Shown: positions 1 to 8,443, counted from the stretch's first letter. The stretch is 24,706 bases of DNA from Nitrospira sp. UBA5698 (GCA_002420115.1 DIHK01000066.1:119877-144582); one strand, 5' to 3'. Numbers and translations are program-made. The notes: generated by a model from the sequence alone, not told the origin.

Positions 1-283
1 ACTAGGGAGCTTGTCACCGCTTGCATCGCCAGTTGGTGGAAATGTCGCAGTACAGGCATCTCACTTGCTCTAAACGACGAGGAAGTCACGCAAGAGTCGA
101 GCTGCAAAGAATTTCTGTCGACTCACGTATTGCCCATAGGGTGTGGGGAAATTGGTGAATTAAAGAAAGGAGGTCGAGGGTACCTGATACCTGATTGAGC
201 GGTTCCCTACTCTCACTGGGCGAAGGTATGTTCATATCGGTTGCTGTCACGCATGACTAATTCAACGAAAAGGAGATATTGGA
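1..283. other. Upstream non-coding or unresolved region
   Basis: No gene can be supported here. One plus-strand frame is open from base 1 to a TGA at 196-198, but its translation has no recognisable motif, and another frame closes at 71-73, so an upstream gene tail cannot be assigned. The last bases contain the AAGGAG ribosome binding site of the next gene. I see no clear sigma70 promoter and no terminator. Confidence 0.4.
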
Positions 284-1276
284 ATGAAAGCGAAACCAGC
301 GGAACTCCAGAATAAAACACGGAGGATTGAAAAAGATCCCAAGCCTAATGACCCGGAACTTGGACCGTTGAAGCTGCTTCCAGGGAAGTGGGCGAACGTG
401 CCGAACTTACAGGGGCGTGGATGGAATATGATCGCGCTGCCCTTTGTGGCGCCGCCGCCGCAGGGAGTTCCCTTTCCCCTCAATTATCGCTTACTGGTCA
501 ATCAATACAACGAAGAGCTTGAGTTTACCCTGGTCGATAAGGCCGTGCCGAATCGTGGTGTCCGTCTCTCTCCGGGGACTCCTGCGAATACCGATCAGTT
601 TCTCGTGACGCTCGATTATCAACAGAGCATTAAACAAATCGCCGCCGATGATTTCCCGAAGAGCGGCCTGGCTGGTCCGGCTGGCGCTGCCATTCATCAT
701 GAACCAGGTTTGTGGCTGCATATGACGAACGGCATGACGGACAGTCTGAATATTGCGCGGCTTGCGAGTATCCCTCACGGCGATTCGGTGCTGGCGTTAG
801 GTCAGAGTAGTGAACACTTGGGCAGACCTAGCATTCCTGACATCAACGGTTTGCCGATCGGGGTTGATCAAGATCTGAAGAATCCCTATCTGGCCCCATA
901 CAAACATTTTAATGACAATCTGTTTCAAGGCTTGTTCAACCCCATCAGTCCGAACGACCTCCTCGAGGAGGCGAATAAAGGTGTTGAGATCGAACGCACC
1001 ACGGTTCTGGATGTTGACTCAACGCATCCGACGGGTGGCGTGGTGAACATCCCCTTTATTGTGAGGCAGGCCAATGCGACGGTCATGAAGTCCACCTTCT
1101 GGATTCAGGAGTTGAAAGAGAAGGACAAGCATGGAAAGCCGAAACTGCGTCTGCAATATTCCCAGTTAGTCATGCTGGATTTCTTCCCGCGTGTAGATGG
1201 ATTGCCCCCTGGCTGTTGCCCGGGCCTCATTCAATGGCCGCATGTCAGCATCAATACCTTGGAGAAGGTTTGCTGA
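284..1276 (+). CDS. Conserved cytosolic beta-barrel-like protein, possible heme-binding (nitrobindin/FABP-like) protein
   Basis: The 330-residue protein has no signal peptide or membrane segment. It starts at an ATG eight bases after a strong AAGGAG site. The N-terminal block reads LGPLKLLPGKW, then GRGWNMIALPF, then a VPNRGV motif near residue 98. The middle has HHEPGLWLHM followed by RLASIPHGDSVLALGQ. From memory, this order (LGPL..L.G.W, a GWN-I-P strand, PNRG, EPG.W, ASIPHG) is seen in a family often annotated as lipocalin- or nitrobindin-like heme-binding proteins; that assignment is tentative. The C-terminal third has many predicted beta strands and an uncommon Cys-Cys pair close to the end. 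It stands alone and is convergent with uvrA. The coding call is secure; the function is not. Confidence 0.8.
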   Translation: MKAKPAELQNKTRRIEKDPKPNDPELGPLKLLPGKWANVPNLQGRGWNMIALPFVAPPPQGVPFPLNYRLLVNQYNEELEFTLVDKAVPNRGVRLSPGTPANTDQFLVTLDYQQSIKQIAADDFPKSGLAGPAGAAIHHEPGLWLHMTNGMTDSLNIARLASIPHGDSVLALGQSSEHLGRPSIPDINGLPIGVDQDLKNPYLAPYKHFNDNLFQGLFNPISPNDLLEEANKGVEIERTTVLDVDSTHPTGGVVNIPFIVRQANATVMKSTFWIQELKEKDKHGKPKLRLQYSQLVMLDFFPRVDGLPPGCCPGLIQWPHVSINTLEKVC

Positions 1277-1302
1277 TCCCAAAGTGATCTCCTCCGCGTA
1301 TC

Positions 1303-1337
1303 GAGGCGGCGGCGGATGTTCAATCCGTCGTCGCCTC
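1303..1337. terminator. Strong hairpin at the convergent 3' junction, possible bidirectional terminator
   Basis: Bases 1303-1317 (GAGGCGGCGGCGGAT) pair with 1323-1337 (ATCCGTCGTCGCCTC) over 15 positions, two of them G-U wobbles in the plus-strand RNA, around a 5-base loop. The hairpin covers the last codons and the stop of uvrA and lies 27 bases after the stop of the preceding plus-strand gene. Neither side is followed by a T-tract, so it is not a textbook intrinsic terminator. It may act as a 3' stabiliser or a Rho-assisted terminator. Confidence 0.4.
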
Positions 1338-4136
1338 AACTCTGAAGGGTTCTGGTCTGAGGATTTCCGACAAAAACCGCCCTGTATGTGATCCAACTAC
1401 TGTTGCCACCTGTTCAGGACGGCCTTCCGCGATAATCTGTCCTCCTGCGGCGCCGCCTTCAGGGCCGAGATCGATGATCCAGTCCGCGGATTTGATGACA
1501 TCGAGATTGTGCTCAACGACGACCACTGTGTTCCCGGCGTTCACGAGTTTGTGGAGGACGGTGAGGAGTTTCTTGATATCCTCAAAATGCAGACCGGTGG
1601 TGGGCTCATCCATAATATAGAGGATGTCTTTGGCTGAGGCATCTTTGAGCTCGGCGGCGATCTTCAATCGCTGGGCTTCTCCGCCTGATAATGTGGTCGC
1701 GGATTGGCCCAGGCGAAGATAGCCAAGCCCGATTGAGGAGAGCAGCTGGAGCTTATCTTGTAGCTTTGGCGCTCCGGTGAAGAATGACGCGGCTTCTTCC
1801 ACGGTCATGTTGAGGACTTCGGCGATATTCTTACCACGGTAACGAATCTTGAGGACCTCTGCGTTGAAGCGCTTGCCGTCACAGGTCTCACAGGGCGCGT
1901 AGATATCTTCGAAGAAGTACATCTCCAACTTCTCTACGCCGCTGCCTTCGCAGCGTTCACAGCGGCCACCGGCGGCGTTGAACGAAAAGTGTCCTGGTGT
2001 CAGTCCCTGCCGTTGAGCCTCCCGTTCCGCGGCAAACAGCTGACGGATTTCGTCGAAGCCTTTCAGGTACGTGATGGGGTTAGATCGTGGCGTACGCCCG
2101 ATCGGCTGTTGATCGATCAGACGGATGCCCCTGAGGTGCTCGATACCTTTGATCGCTGTAAACCGTCCCATGGGTAGAGATGCCACACGAAAGGCCCTGG
2201 CCACGGCTCGATAGAGCGTCTCTTCAACCAGCGTACTTTTCCCGGAACCAGACACGCCGGTCACACAGATCAACATGCCGAGAGGGATACGGAAGGAGAG
2301 ATCCTTGAGGTTGTGTTCCGTGGCCCCGGCGAGCACCAGCATCTTGCCGTTCCCGGTTCGTCGCGACTGAGGTTGGGGGATCTCCTCTTCACCGCGCAAG
2401 TATCGCGCAGTTGTGGCCCGAGGATCTTGGATGAACTCCTTCGTTGGTGCTGCACAGACGATCTCACCACCCTTTTCACCGGATTGGGGGCCCAGTTCGA
2501 CGAGGAAATCGGCGGACTCAATCATGCGGCGGTCATGCTCGACGACCACGACGGTATTTCCGGTCGCTGCGAGGTCACGGAGGATGCCGGCCAATAGATC
2601 GGTATCCCTGGCATGGAGCCCAATGGTCGGTTCGTCAAGCACGTAGAGCGTACCGACCAGTCGCGAACCGAGCTGATTCGCCAGCGCCACCCGTTGGGCT
2701 TCACCGCCGGACAGCGTCTTGGTTTGGCGATTGAGGGTTAGATAGCCAAGGCCGACGCGTATCAGAAAACTGAGCTTTGCCTTGAGTTGCCGGAGAATAT
2801 CCGAGGCGATCTCCTGTTCGGTTTGGCGCAAGGGCAGGGAGTCCACCCAGGCTGCAAGACTCTCCACCGTTCGTTCCGTCGTCTCGTGAATATCACTGCC
2901 GGCGAGCTTGACGAATCGCGCGTCCGGTTTCAGGCGGCTGCCGTGGCAGCTGGGGCAATCGAAAGGCGTGCGATAGCGGCTGAGAAAGACGCGCACGTGC
3001 AGCTTGTACCGCTTGCCCTCGAGGTACTCAAAGAAGTCATTAATGCCGTCAAACGATTTGGCTCCTTTCCAGAGCAACTGCTGCTGATCCGACGGCAGTG
3101 ACTTGAACGGAGTCTCGACGTCAACACCATGTTTTTTCATCGCGGCCAACATTTGCTTCTGCCACCAGGCCGAGCTGGGCTTACTCCAGGGCTCGATCGC
3201 CCCTTGGGTGAGAGACTTGGTCTGATCAGGGATGACCAGCTCAGGGTCGTATCGCAGCACATTGCCGAATCCTTTGCATTCGGGACAGGCGCCGAGCGGA
3301 TGATTGAACGAAAAGAGAATCGGCCGCAGGGGTTCAAAAGTTCTTCCGCAGCCTTGGCAGAGAAACTGTGTGCTGTAAGACTGACGTCCATGGTCGATGA
3401 TGTCGATGGAACAGCGGCCCTCTCCTTCACAAAAGGCTGTTTCCACACCTTCAATTAGTCGCGTGCGGTTGTCTTCCCGAATGACGAGACGATCGAGAAC
3501 GATATGGAGCGATTGAGACTTGTGAAGTTTTATCTGTCCAGCCTCGTGTAGGTCGATCACATCATCCTGCGTTTTGACCCTGGTGAACCCGCGCGTGAGG
3601 AGGGATTGGATAAATGTGGCTTCTTCTTTTGGCTTGGGAGCAGCCAGAGGGAATAGAATCATAGCTCTGGCATCAGGCCATCGAGTGAGGAGGTCGTCTG
3701 CGACGGAGTCTGGTTGAAACGAACGGCCTTCTTGTTTGCAGTCTGGGCAAGTTGGCTTGCCGATCTTGGCGAAGAGGAGGCGTAGGAGATCGGCGATCTC
3801 CGTTGTCGTGCCGACCGTCGAACGAGCCGTTCGTACCTGATTCTTCTGTTCAATGGCAATTGCCGGGCGGACATTGATCAGTCGATCGACATCCGGGCGA
3901 GCCACCTTGTCGAGAAACATCCGGGCGTAAGTCGAGAGCGATTCCACATACCGCCACTGGCCTTCGGCAAAGATCGTGTCGAACGCAAGCGAAGATTTTC
4001 CTGACCCTGACACGCCGGTAATGGCCGTGACTTGATTATGGGGAATCTGCAGCGAGATGTTCTTGAGATTATTCTGTCTCGCACCTTCAATGATGAGATT
4101 GATAGATTGATTCGGAAGCAAAGGATTAGGTTTCAT
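1320..4136 (-). CDS. uvrA: UvrA, excinuclease ABC ATPase subunit
   Basis: UvrA is the damage-recognition ATPase of nucleotide excision repair; it dimerises and loads UvrB at lesions. This 938-residue protein matches the usual length of about 940. The first ABC half has Walker A GVSGSGKS at residues 41-48, a CPDC zinc motif near 130, a CQGC/CPEC pair, signature LSGGEAQR and Walker B LYVLDEPTIGL. The second half has another GVSGSGKS, the CERC...CETC zinc module, LSGGEAQRLK and DEPTTGLHFED. The N-terminal region reads IEQKNQVRTARSTVGT, where classical UvrA has IEQK followed by TTSHNPRSTVGT, so it may belong to a divergent UvrA branch. The ATG has an AGGG element seven bases upstream. The gene is a single unit; uvrB lies about 8 kb away on the other strand. 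Confidence 0.95.
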   Translation of the reverse strand: MKPNPLLPNQSINLIIEGARQNNLKNISLQIPHNQVTAITGVSGSGKSSLAFDTIFAEGQWRYVESLSTYARMFLDKVARPDVDRLINVRPAIAIEQKNQVRTARSTVGTTTEIADLLRLLFAKIGKPTCPDCKQEGRSFQPDSVADDLLTRWPDARAMILFPLAAPKPKEEATFIQSLLTRGFTRVKTQDDVIDLHEAGQIKLHKSQSLHIVLDRLVIREDNRTRLIEGVETAFCEGEGRCSIDIIDHGRQSYSTQFLCQGCGRTFEPLRPILFSFNHPLGACPECKGFGNVLRYDPELVIPDQTKSLTQGAIEPWSKPSSAWWQKQMLAAMKKHGVDVETPFKSLPSDQQQLLWKGAKSFDGINDFFEYLEGKRYKLHVRVFLSRYRTPFDCPSCHGSRLKPDARFVKLAGSDIHETTERTVESLAAWVDSLPLRQTEQEIASDILRQLKAKLSFLIRVGLGYLTLNRQTKTLSGGEAQRVALANQLGSRLVGTLYVLDEPTIGLHARDTDLLAGILRDLAATGNTVVVVEHDRRMIESADFLVELGPQSGEKGGEIVCAAPTKEFIQDPRATTARYLRGEEEIPQPQSRRTGNGKMLVLAGATEHNLKDLSFRIPLGMLICVTGVSGSGKSTLVEETLYRAVARAFRVASLPMGRFTAIKGIEHLRGIRLIDQQPIGRTPRSNPITYLKGFDEIRQLFAAEREAQRQGLTPGHFSFNAAGGRCERCEGSGVEKLEMYFFEDIYAPCETCDGKRFNAEVLKIRYRGKNIAEVLNMTVEEAASFFTGAPKLQDKLQLLSSIGLGYLRLGQSATTLSGGEAQRLKIAAELKDASAKDILYIMDEPTTGLHFEDIKKLLTVLHKLVNAGNTVVVVEHNLDVIKSADWIIDLGPEGGAAGGQIIAEGRPEQVATVVGSHTGRFLSEILRPEPFRVEATTD

Positions 4137-4265
4137 GCTCTGGCCCTAAGTATGATAAGTGAATGATGCTAGCAGTCCCATCACAGGGCTTCAATGGGGT
4201 TGAGAGAGGAGAAGCTGATTAGCTAGGTGGATGAGAGAATGTCGAACATCTAACCAGGAGGGCAC

Positions 4266-4586
4266 ATGATTCTGTCGACGACCAACAATCTTGAAGGCAA
4301 GAAAACGGTGAAGTATCTGGGACTAGTTTCCGGCGACGCGATTCTCGGTGCGAATATCTTTCGCGATTTTTTCGCATCGATCCGAGATATCGTCGGTGGA
4401 CGATCGGCCGGGTATGAAAAGGAGCTGAGAAAGGCCAAGGCAATTGCACTCGAAGAAATGGAGGAACAAGCCAAGAACTTGGGGGCCAATGCGATCGTCG
4501 GGATCGATATCGACTATGAGACGATCGGTACGAACAGCAGCATGCTGATGGTCAGTGCGAATGGAACAGCGGTGGTTGTGGAGTAA
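4266..4586 (+). CDS. YbjQ/UPF0145 family protein
   Basis: This 106-residue protein matches the YbjQ (UPF0145, DUF74) family, small cytosolic beta-alpha proteins that form pentameric rings and are sometimes annotated as heavy-metal-binding. Typical landmarks are the N-terminal ILSTTN strand, the LGLVSGDAILGANI block, a central helix rich in K/E (residues about 48-72) and the LGANAIVGIDIDYE strand, followed by a C-terminal VSANGTAVVV strand. Length is normal. The ATG is four bases after an AGGAGG site. It appears monocistronic, divergent from uvrA with 129 bp between them. The family's physiological role is not established, so no function is asserted. Confidence 0.92.
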   Translation: MILSTTNNLEGKKTVKYLGLVSGDAILGANIFRDFFASIRDIVGGRSAGYEKELRKAKAIALEEMEEQAKNLGANAIVGIDIDYETIGTNSSMLMVSANGTAVVVE

Positions 4587-4625
4587 CGGGAGACTGGAAA
4601 TGTCTGCCAGCTTTGTTCTTGCCTG

Positions 4626-4652
4626 CTTCAGGGCTTCACCATACTCCTGAAG
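4626..4652. repeat. Inverted repeat CTTCAGG-N13-CCTGAAG
   Basis: A perfect 7-base inverted repeat (4626-4632 and 4646-4652) lies between the ybjQ-like gene and the N-acetyltransferase promoter. Half-site centres are 20 bases apart, about two helical turns, which would suit a dimeric DNA-binding protein. It lacks a T-tract, so it is not a standard terminator. It may be chance. Confidence 0.3.
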
Positions 4653-4702
4653 AGATCCTCTGAATTCTGGGACTCTGCACTCCTTTCGTTTTCGCTAGGA
4701 GG

Positions 4703-4732
4703 TAGACCTGATCTCTGGGTTTTCTTTATAAT
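4703..4732 (+). promoter_or_regulatory. Sigma70-like promoter for the N-acetyltransferase gene
   Basis: A perfect TATAAT -10 box lies at 4727-4732, preceded after 18 bases by a weak -35 (TAGACC, 4703-4708). Transcription would start near 4739, downstream of a GTG at 4737. This argues that translation begins at the ATG at 4764 instead. Confidence 0.45.
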
Positions 4733-4763
4733 TCTTGTGCATGGTTCTGATGAGCACAAATCG

Positions 4764-5519
4764 ATGATGGACGTTCAGGCCTATCTTGATCGGATCAACT
4801 ATCGTGGCGATTCTTCCCCTACTTCTGAGGCCCTGCAAGCACTCCACCTTGCTCATGTGCTGACCGTGCCGTTCGAAGATCTAGACAACTTCCTTGGCCG
4901 CCCGATCTCTCTTGAGCCTGCTGCTCTGTTTGCGAAGATTGTAAGGGCGCGGCGTGGCGGCTACTGTTTCGAGCTGAATGGATTGTTCAGTCTCCTACTG
5001 GAGGCGATGGGGTTTTCCGTGACTCGATTGATTGCTCGAGTGTGGTATGGGTCGAGGCCACCGCATCCCCGCAGCCATCAAGCGCTCCTTGTTCATGTCG
5101 GAGGCCAATCATGGCTGGTCGATGTGGGATTTGGCGGGAATGGCCTGTTGGAGCCGTTCCCGTTTGTTGTGGGGCATGTTGCGACACAATGTTCAGAACG
5201 GTTTCGACTCACGTCGGTAGAACAAGAAGAGTACTTGCTTCAATGTTTCATCCATGACGAATGGGAAAGCCTCTATTCCTTTTCTGTACATCCATGCCAG
5301 CCGGTGGACTACCAGTATGCCAGCTATTTCCATTCGCATTCGCCGGAATCGATCTTTATGCAGCACCGGATTTGCACGATGCCGACACAGGATGGGCGCA
5401 AGACTTTGGTCGATCACTCGTTGAGTATCAGGCGAAATGGGAAAAATCAAAAAACGGTGGTCGGGAGTGACTCAGAGGTCGCCACTGTGCTTCGCGAACA
5501 CTTCGGAATTATTCCTTGA
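4764..5519 (+). CDS. nat: Arylamine N-acetyltransferase
   Basis: The 251-residue protein belongs to the NAT family, which transfers acetyl from acetyl-CoA to arylamines, hydrazines or hydroxylamines by a ping-pong mechanism. The Cys-His-Asp triad is intact: Cys68 in RRGGYCFE, His105 in RSHQALLV and Asp120 in WLVDVGFGG, nearly the same spacing as the E. coli enzyme. The N-terminal VPFEDLDNFLGR block is also typical. An in-frame GTG at 4737 would add nine residues, but it overlaps the likely transcription start and the family normally begins just before the AYLDRINY helix, so the ATG at 4764 is preferred. Neither start has a strong ribosome binding site. It is a single gene, convergent with the following membrane-protein gene. 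The natural substrate cannot be inferred from context. Confidence 0.92.
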   Translation: MMDVQAYLDRINYRGDSSPTSEALQALHLAHVLTVPFEDLDNFLGRPISLEPAALFAKIVRARRGGYCFELNGLFSLLLEAMGFSVTRLIARVWYGSRPPHPRSHQALLVHVGGQSWLVDVGFGGNGLLEPFPFVVGHVATQCSERFRLTSVEQEEYLLQCFIHDEWESLYSFSVHPCQPVDYQYASYFHSHSPESIFMQHRICTMPTQDGRKTLVDHSLSIRRNGKNQKTVVGSDSEVATVLREHFGIIP

Positions 5520-5533
5520 TGTGAGCTGCCCCC

Positions 5534-5872
5534 TTAGTGGATGACAAGCCTTACCAATCCCACACAGCCCAGGTAGAGCACAAGAGATCCACCCATTGCA
5601 GGCCAGAAGCCGAGACGCGGGATGCCTATGATCATGGCCGTGACGTAGACGATCCAGGGTGGAACAAACCACATGAGGCTCTTGGCGTAGTCGATGGTGG
5701 GTGCGCCACCGCCATTCATGTACAGCAGGATGAAGGTGGCGGCGGTGATGGCGGGGAAGGTACTGGCCATGGCAGCGAGGAAAGAATTGCCTTTAGCCCC
5801 AAGGTAGGTGGACAGGCTGACGATTGTGCCACCCAACAGAAAGTAAACAACATACTTTGCGAGATCACTCAC
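5534..5872 (-). CDS. Small four-helix membrane protein, GlpM/DUF3147-like
   Basis: This 112-residue protein is almost entirely hydrophobic, with four predicted membrane helices: residues about 5-25, 32-50, 63-85 and 88-110. The order of features (LLGGTIVSLSTYLG, then a FPAITAATFILLY helix, then a WFVPPWIVYV helix) resembles GlpM and the related DUF3147 proteins; this is a fold-level resemblance, not a firm match. The GTG start at 5872 sits seven bases after AGGAGG; a TTG at 5878 is only one base after it and is less likely. It ends 14 bp from the stop of the convergent N-acetyltransferase gene. A role in transport or envelope maintenance is possible but unproven. Confidence 0.8.
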   Translation of the reverse strand: MSDLAKYVVYFLLGGTIVSLSTYLGAKGNSFLAAMASTFPAITAATFILLYMNGGGAPTIDYAKSLMWFVPPWIVYVTAMIIGIPRLGFWPAMGGSLVLYLGCVGLVRLVIH

Positions 5873-6097
5873 CGACAATCCTCCTTCCTGTACGTTAGAC
5901 CCTCTGAAACACCTTCAGAGTTTTCTTCCCAGGGGGCTTTCCTCTGGCCCGCCTATTATGGTGAAAAATGCGAGGCTGTGAGTTCCCGAATCCGAGTCGG
6001 TCAAGCCATGAGTCCGGTTTACCTCGCCGTTAGATGATAGCGGCCTGTGGCCGTTTCTGCACCATAATCCCAATAGAAGAATTTGCACCAGCAGACT

Positions 6098-6805
6098 TTA
6101 TTCTAGGGCGGTTCTGACGGCACTATACATGATGATGACCTCCACGGCGTGGGCGACGACGGTGATCCAGAGATTGCGCGTCCTGAGCCAGATCGTTCCC
6201 CAGACAAATCCGTCCCACAGGGCAATCCAATGGAGATGCCGAAAGGTACTCACCATGAAGGGGTCGAATGTAAACACCAGCGTTGTTACCAGCAGTGCAA
6301 GGGGAGTGATCGGTCGACCGAGGTGATCCCCTCTCCACTTCCGTTCGAATTCAGCCAAGCGGCCCAAGAGGAACCCGCGGAAGTTGATCTCTACGAAGAA
6401 CGCGATGCAGCAGATGAACCAGGGTACCATCAGCAAAGCAGGCAGCCGGCCGTGGGGGGTCTGTTTCAAAAAGGTGATGTCGTAACCGAACGATGGGTAG
6501 AGCGACAGAATCACAAAAGCATTGAGGCAGCCTAGGATCAGTCCTATCAGCAGCCCCCACTTCAGTCCATTGACGGACTTCGTCCGCTCCAGTCCTAGCT
6601 GTCTGGCGATTTCAGATGTGCCTGAAGCCCAGAGGCCCATTGCCAGATAGGACAGCAACTGCGGGGCACATTGAGCCAGTAGTTGAGCTTGGAGAGAAGG
6701 AGGAAGAGCGTAATAGCCGAGCGTGGCTCCGATAGGGAGCAGCGTCAGTGCGGCTCCCATCCCAACAACGTGATCATGCACGAGCCTATGGGGCTCGGGT
6801 GTCAT
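6098..6805 (-). CDS. CPBP-family membrane protein with a degenerate protease site
   Basis: The 235-residue protein has about seven hydrophobic segments and a layout like CPBP (Rce1/CAAX-protease-like) intramembrane glutamic proteases. The first signature appears as FVEINFRGFLLGRL (residues 137-150): the second Glu (E139) and the Arg (R143) are present, but the first catalytic Glu is Val138. The second motif position, normally FxxxH, reads FTFDP with Asp181 where His is expected. The third motif keeps His219 in VVAHAVEV but lacks the following Asn. Three of the usual active-site residues are therefore changed, so proteolytic activity is doubtful. It begins 7 bp after the stop of the TolC-like gene and is likely co-transcribed with it. 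No good ribosome binding site precedes the ATG, consistent with coupling to the upstream gene. Confidence 0.78.
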   Translation of the reverse strand: MTPEPHRLVHDHVVGMGAALTLLPIGATLGYYALPPSLQAQLLAQCAPQLLSYLAMGLWASGTSEIARQLGLERTKSVNGLKWGLLIGLILGCLNAFVILSLYPSFGYDITFLKQTPHGRLPALLMVPWFICCIAFFVEINFRGFLLGRLAEFERKWRGDHLGRPITPLALLVTTLVFTFDPFMVSTFRHLHWIALWDGFVWGTIWLRTRNLWITVVAHAVEVIIMYSAVRTALE

Positions 6806-6812
6806 GAGTGTG

Positions 6813-8378
6813 CTATGAAAGTTCGAGGTGATAGCGGTCCAAGGTGGTCGCCTTGTGCCGGGACAAATTGGACAACGACTTGTTGTAATCGACGATCGCC
6901 CGTAACTCGTTGCCCTGCGCGGTCGCGAGGTCCCGCTGGAACTCGAGTACGAAGCGTGTCGTGCTGAGTCCTACTTTCAGCCGTTCTTGCTCGGCCTGGA
7001 GTTGTTTCTCCGCCATGATGCGCGCGGAGCGGGTCGTTTCGATCCGCTTGAAATCTGTCTGAACTCGGCGAACTGCTTCACGAATGCCGACGATGATCTG
7101 CTGGCGCACATTCGCGAGGGCCACCTCCGCGTTTTGTGCCTCAAGCTTGCGCTTACTATACGTGTTGACGGCGGCTCGATTCCCGAGCGGATAGCTAAGC
7201 ACCAGCCCGGCTCCATAGTTATAGAAGTCGCCGCTGAAATTTCTGGTGAACGATTCGCCATAGTCTCCGCCCAGGCCCGCGAGTCCGACCGTGCCTTGAA
7301 GGGAGAGCGTTGGGAGCAACTGGTTACGTGCGAACTGCTTATTGAGTTCACCGGTTTCGACATTTTTCTTGGCCTGTGTGATTTCTGGCCGTTGTTCGAT
7401 GGCGGTGTCGATGGCCTCTTGGAGGCTCAGGGGTTCAAGGACGGTGACGGGAGGATCAACCGGTGTGAGGCGGACATCTTGCCGCAGATCCTCTTCGCCG
7501 GGGTTCAAGAGCCGCCGCAGTTGATCTTCCTGGTCGCGGATGGCTTTCTCGGCCACTAGCACTTGCTCCACTCGTGAGGCCATCGCGGCCTCGGCTTGCA
7601 GCACATCGACGATCGACATGACCCCTGCCTTGGTCTTTGCTCGGTTGGCGGCCAAAAGCTCTTCGGCGGCTTTCAAGGCCGCCTGGGCAACCTTCAGGTT
7701 TTCGTTAGCAAAGACAACTTCCCAATAGGTTTGTTCTACTGAAGTGATGACGCTCATGACTCGATCTCGAAAGACATGCTGTTCGACGATCGCATTGTTT
7801 TGAGCGACCTTGATAAAGGTCTTGTTGATGGCAATTCCTGCGTTCCTGAGCAGCGGTTGAGTGAACGTGAACGCCAGTCCTCCCGTCCATGCCGGGTTGA
7901 ATAGAAATCCGCGTGCGACGTTTTGATTGACGCTGTTTCTCGCCGGACTATAGTTGACGTCCAAGTTGCCGCCTGTGATCAGGTTGGTTTGTGCATCGAC
8001 CGTCAGGGAATGGTTCCGTTGATCGAAGGTCGTGATCTGACCAAGTAAGTCTCCAGTTCCTCCGAAGACGGGACGATTGAGGGGATTCACGGTTCGATTG
8101 TATTGGCCGTTGATGCTCAGGTTTGGGTCGAACTTCGATTGCTCAATGATGATGTCAGCCAGTCGGCTTTCACGATTCTGTCGGCTGATGCTGATGTCCA
8201 GATTGTTCTGCAGCGCGCGCACCGCAGCGTCAGCCAGTGACACAGTTTCACGCCGTTCCGTTGGAGTCGGCTGAGTCACGTCCAAACCCCAGCTCGTGTG
8301 AGGTGCGGACAGGCATGCCCATCCTGCGATCGCAAGGGTCATGAGCCGATAGTGGCGAACCGAGGATGTGCCATTCAT
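6813..8378 (-). CDS. TolC-family outer-membrane efflux or secretion protein
   Basis: This 521-residue protein has an N-terminal signal peptide (hydrophobic stretch about residues 10-30) and two repeated long helical halves typical of the TolC/outer membrane factor family, which forms trimeric outer-membrane channels with a periplasmic alpha-barrel. Landmarks are SLADAVRALQNNLDI-like text near residue 45, the FTQPLLRNAG block near 175, the VEQTYWEVVFANENL helix, and in the second half the LQEAIDTAIEQRPEI repeat and the AGLVLSYPLGNRAA block. The start at 8378 was chosen because AAGGAGG lies five bases upstream and the signal peptide follows directly; an upstream in-frame ATG at 8453 has no such support. 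No inner-membrane pump or membrane-fusion partner is adjacent, so the exported substrate is unknown. The CPBP-like gene follows in the same direction. Confidence 0.93.
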   Translation of the reverse strand: MNGTSSVRHYRLMTLAIAGWACLSAPHTSWGLDVTQPTPTERRETVSLADAAVRALQNNLDISISRQNRESRLADIIIEQSKFDPNLSINGQYNRTVNPLNRPVFGGTGDLLGQITTFDQRNHSLTVDAQTNLITGGNLDVNYSPARNSVNQNVARGFLFNPAWTGGLAFTFTQPLLRNAGIAINKTFIKVAQNNAIVEQHVFRDRVMSVITSVEQTYWEVVFANENLKVAQAALKAAEELLAANRAKTKAGVMSIVDVLQAEAAMASRVEQVLVAEKAIRDQEDQLRRLLNPGEEDLRQDVRLTPVDPPVTVLEPLSLQEAIDTAIEQRPEITQAKKNVETGELNKQFARNQLLPTLSLQGTVGLAGLGGDYGESFTRNFSGDFYNYGAGLVLSYPLGNRAAVNTYSKRKLEAQNAEVALANVRQQIIVGIREAVRRVQTDFKRIETTRSARIMAEKQLQAEQERLKVGLSTTRFVLEFQRDLATAQGNELRAIVDYNKSLSNLSRHKATTLDRYHLELS

Positions 8379-8413
8379 ATGTGCCTCCTTGCTCAACGAT
8401 GGATACAAGAGCA

Positions 8414-8443
8414 TACTATAAAGCGTTATATGGTTCACGTCAT
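8414..8443 (-). promoter_or_regulatory. Candidate promoter of the tolC-like operon
   Basis: On the minus strand the -10 reads TATAGT (8414-8419) and, 18 bases upstream, a weak -35 reads ATGACG (8438-8443). The predicted start near 8407 gives a short leader ending at the AAGGAGG site and ATG at 8378. The site overlaps the start region of the divergent plus-strand gene. Confidence 0.35.

Noticed and set aside
1..198. Open plus-strand frame from the window edge to TGA at 196-198
   Set aside because: No family pattern, unusual amino-acid mix, and a competing frame closes at 71-73; an upstream gene tail could not be supported.
5537..6037. Plus-strand open frame opposite the GlpM-like gene
   Set aside because: Rich in His, Asp and Gly from reverse reading of a membrane protein; no ribosome binding site.
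6041..6056. Small hairpin CGGCC-TGT-GGCCG followed by three T
   Set aside because: The stem is short and points along the plus strand, where no gene ends; both neighbouring genes lie on the minus strand.
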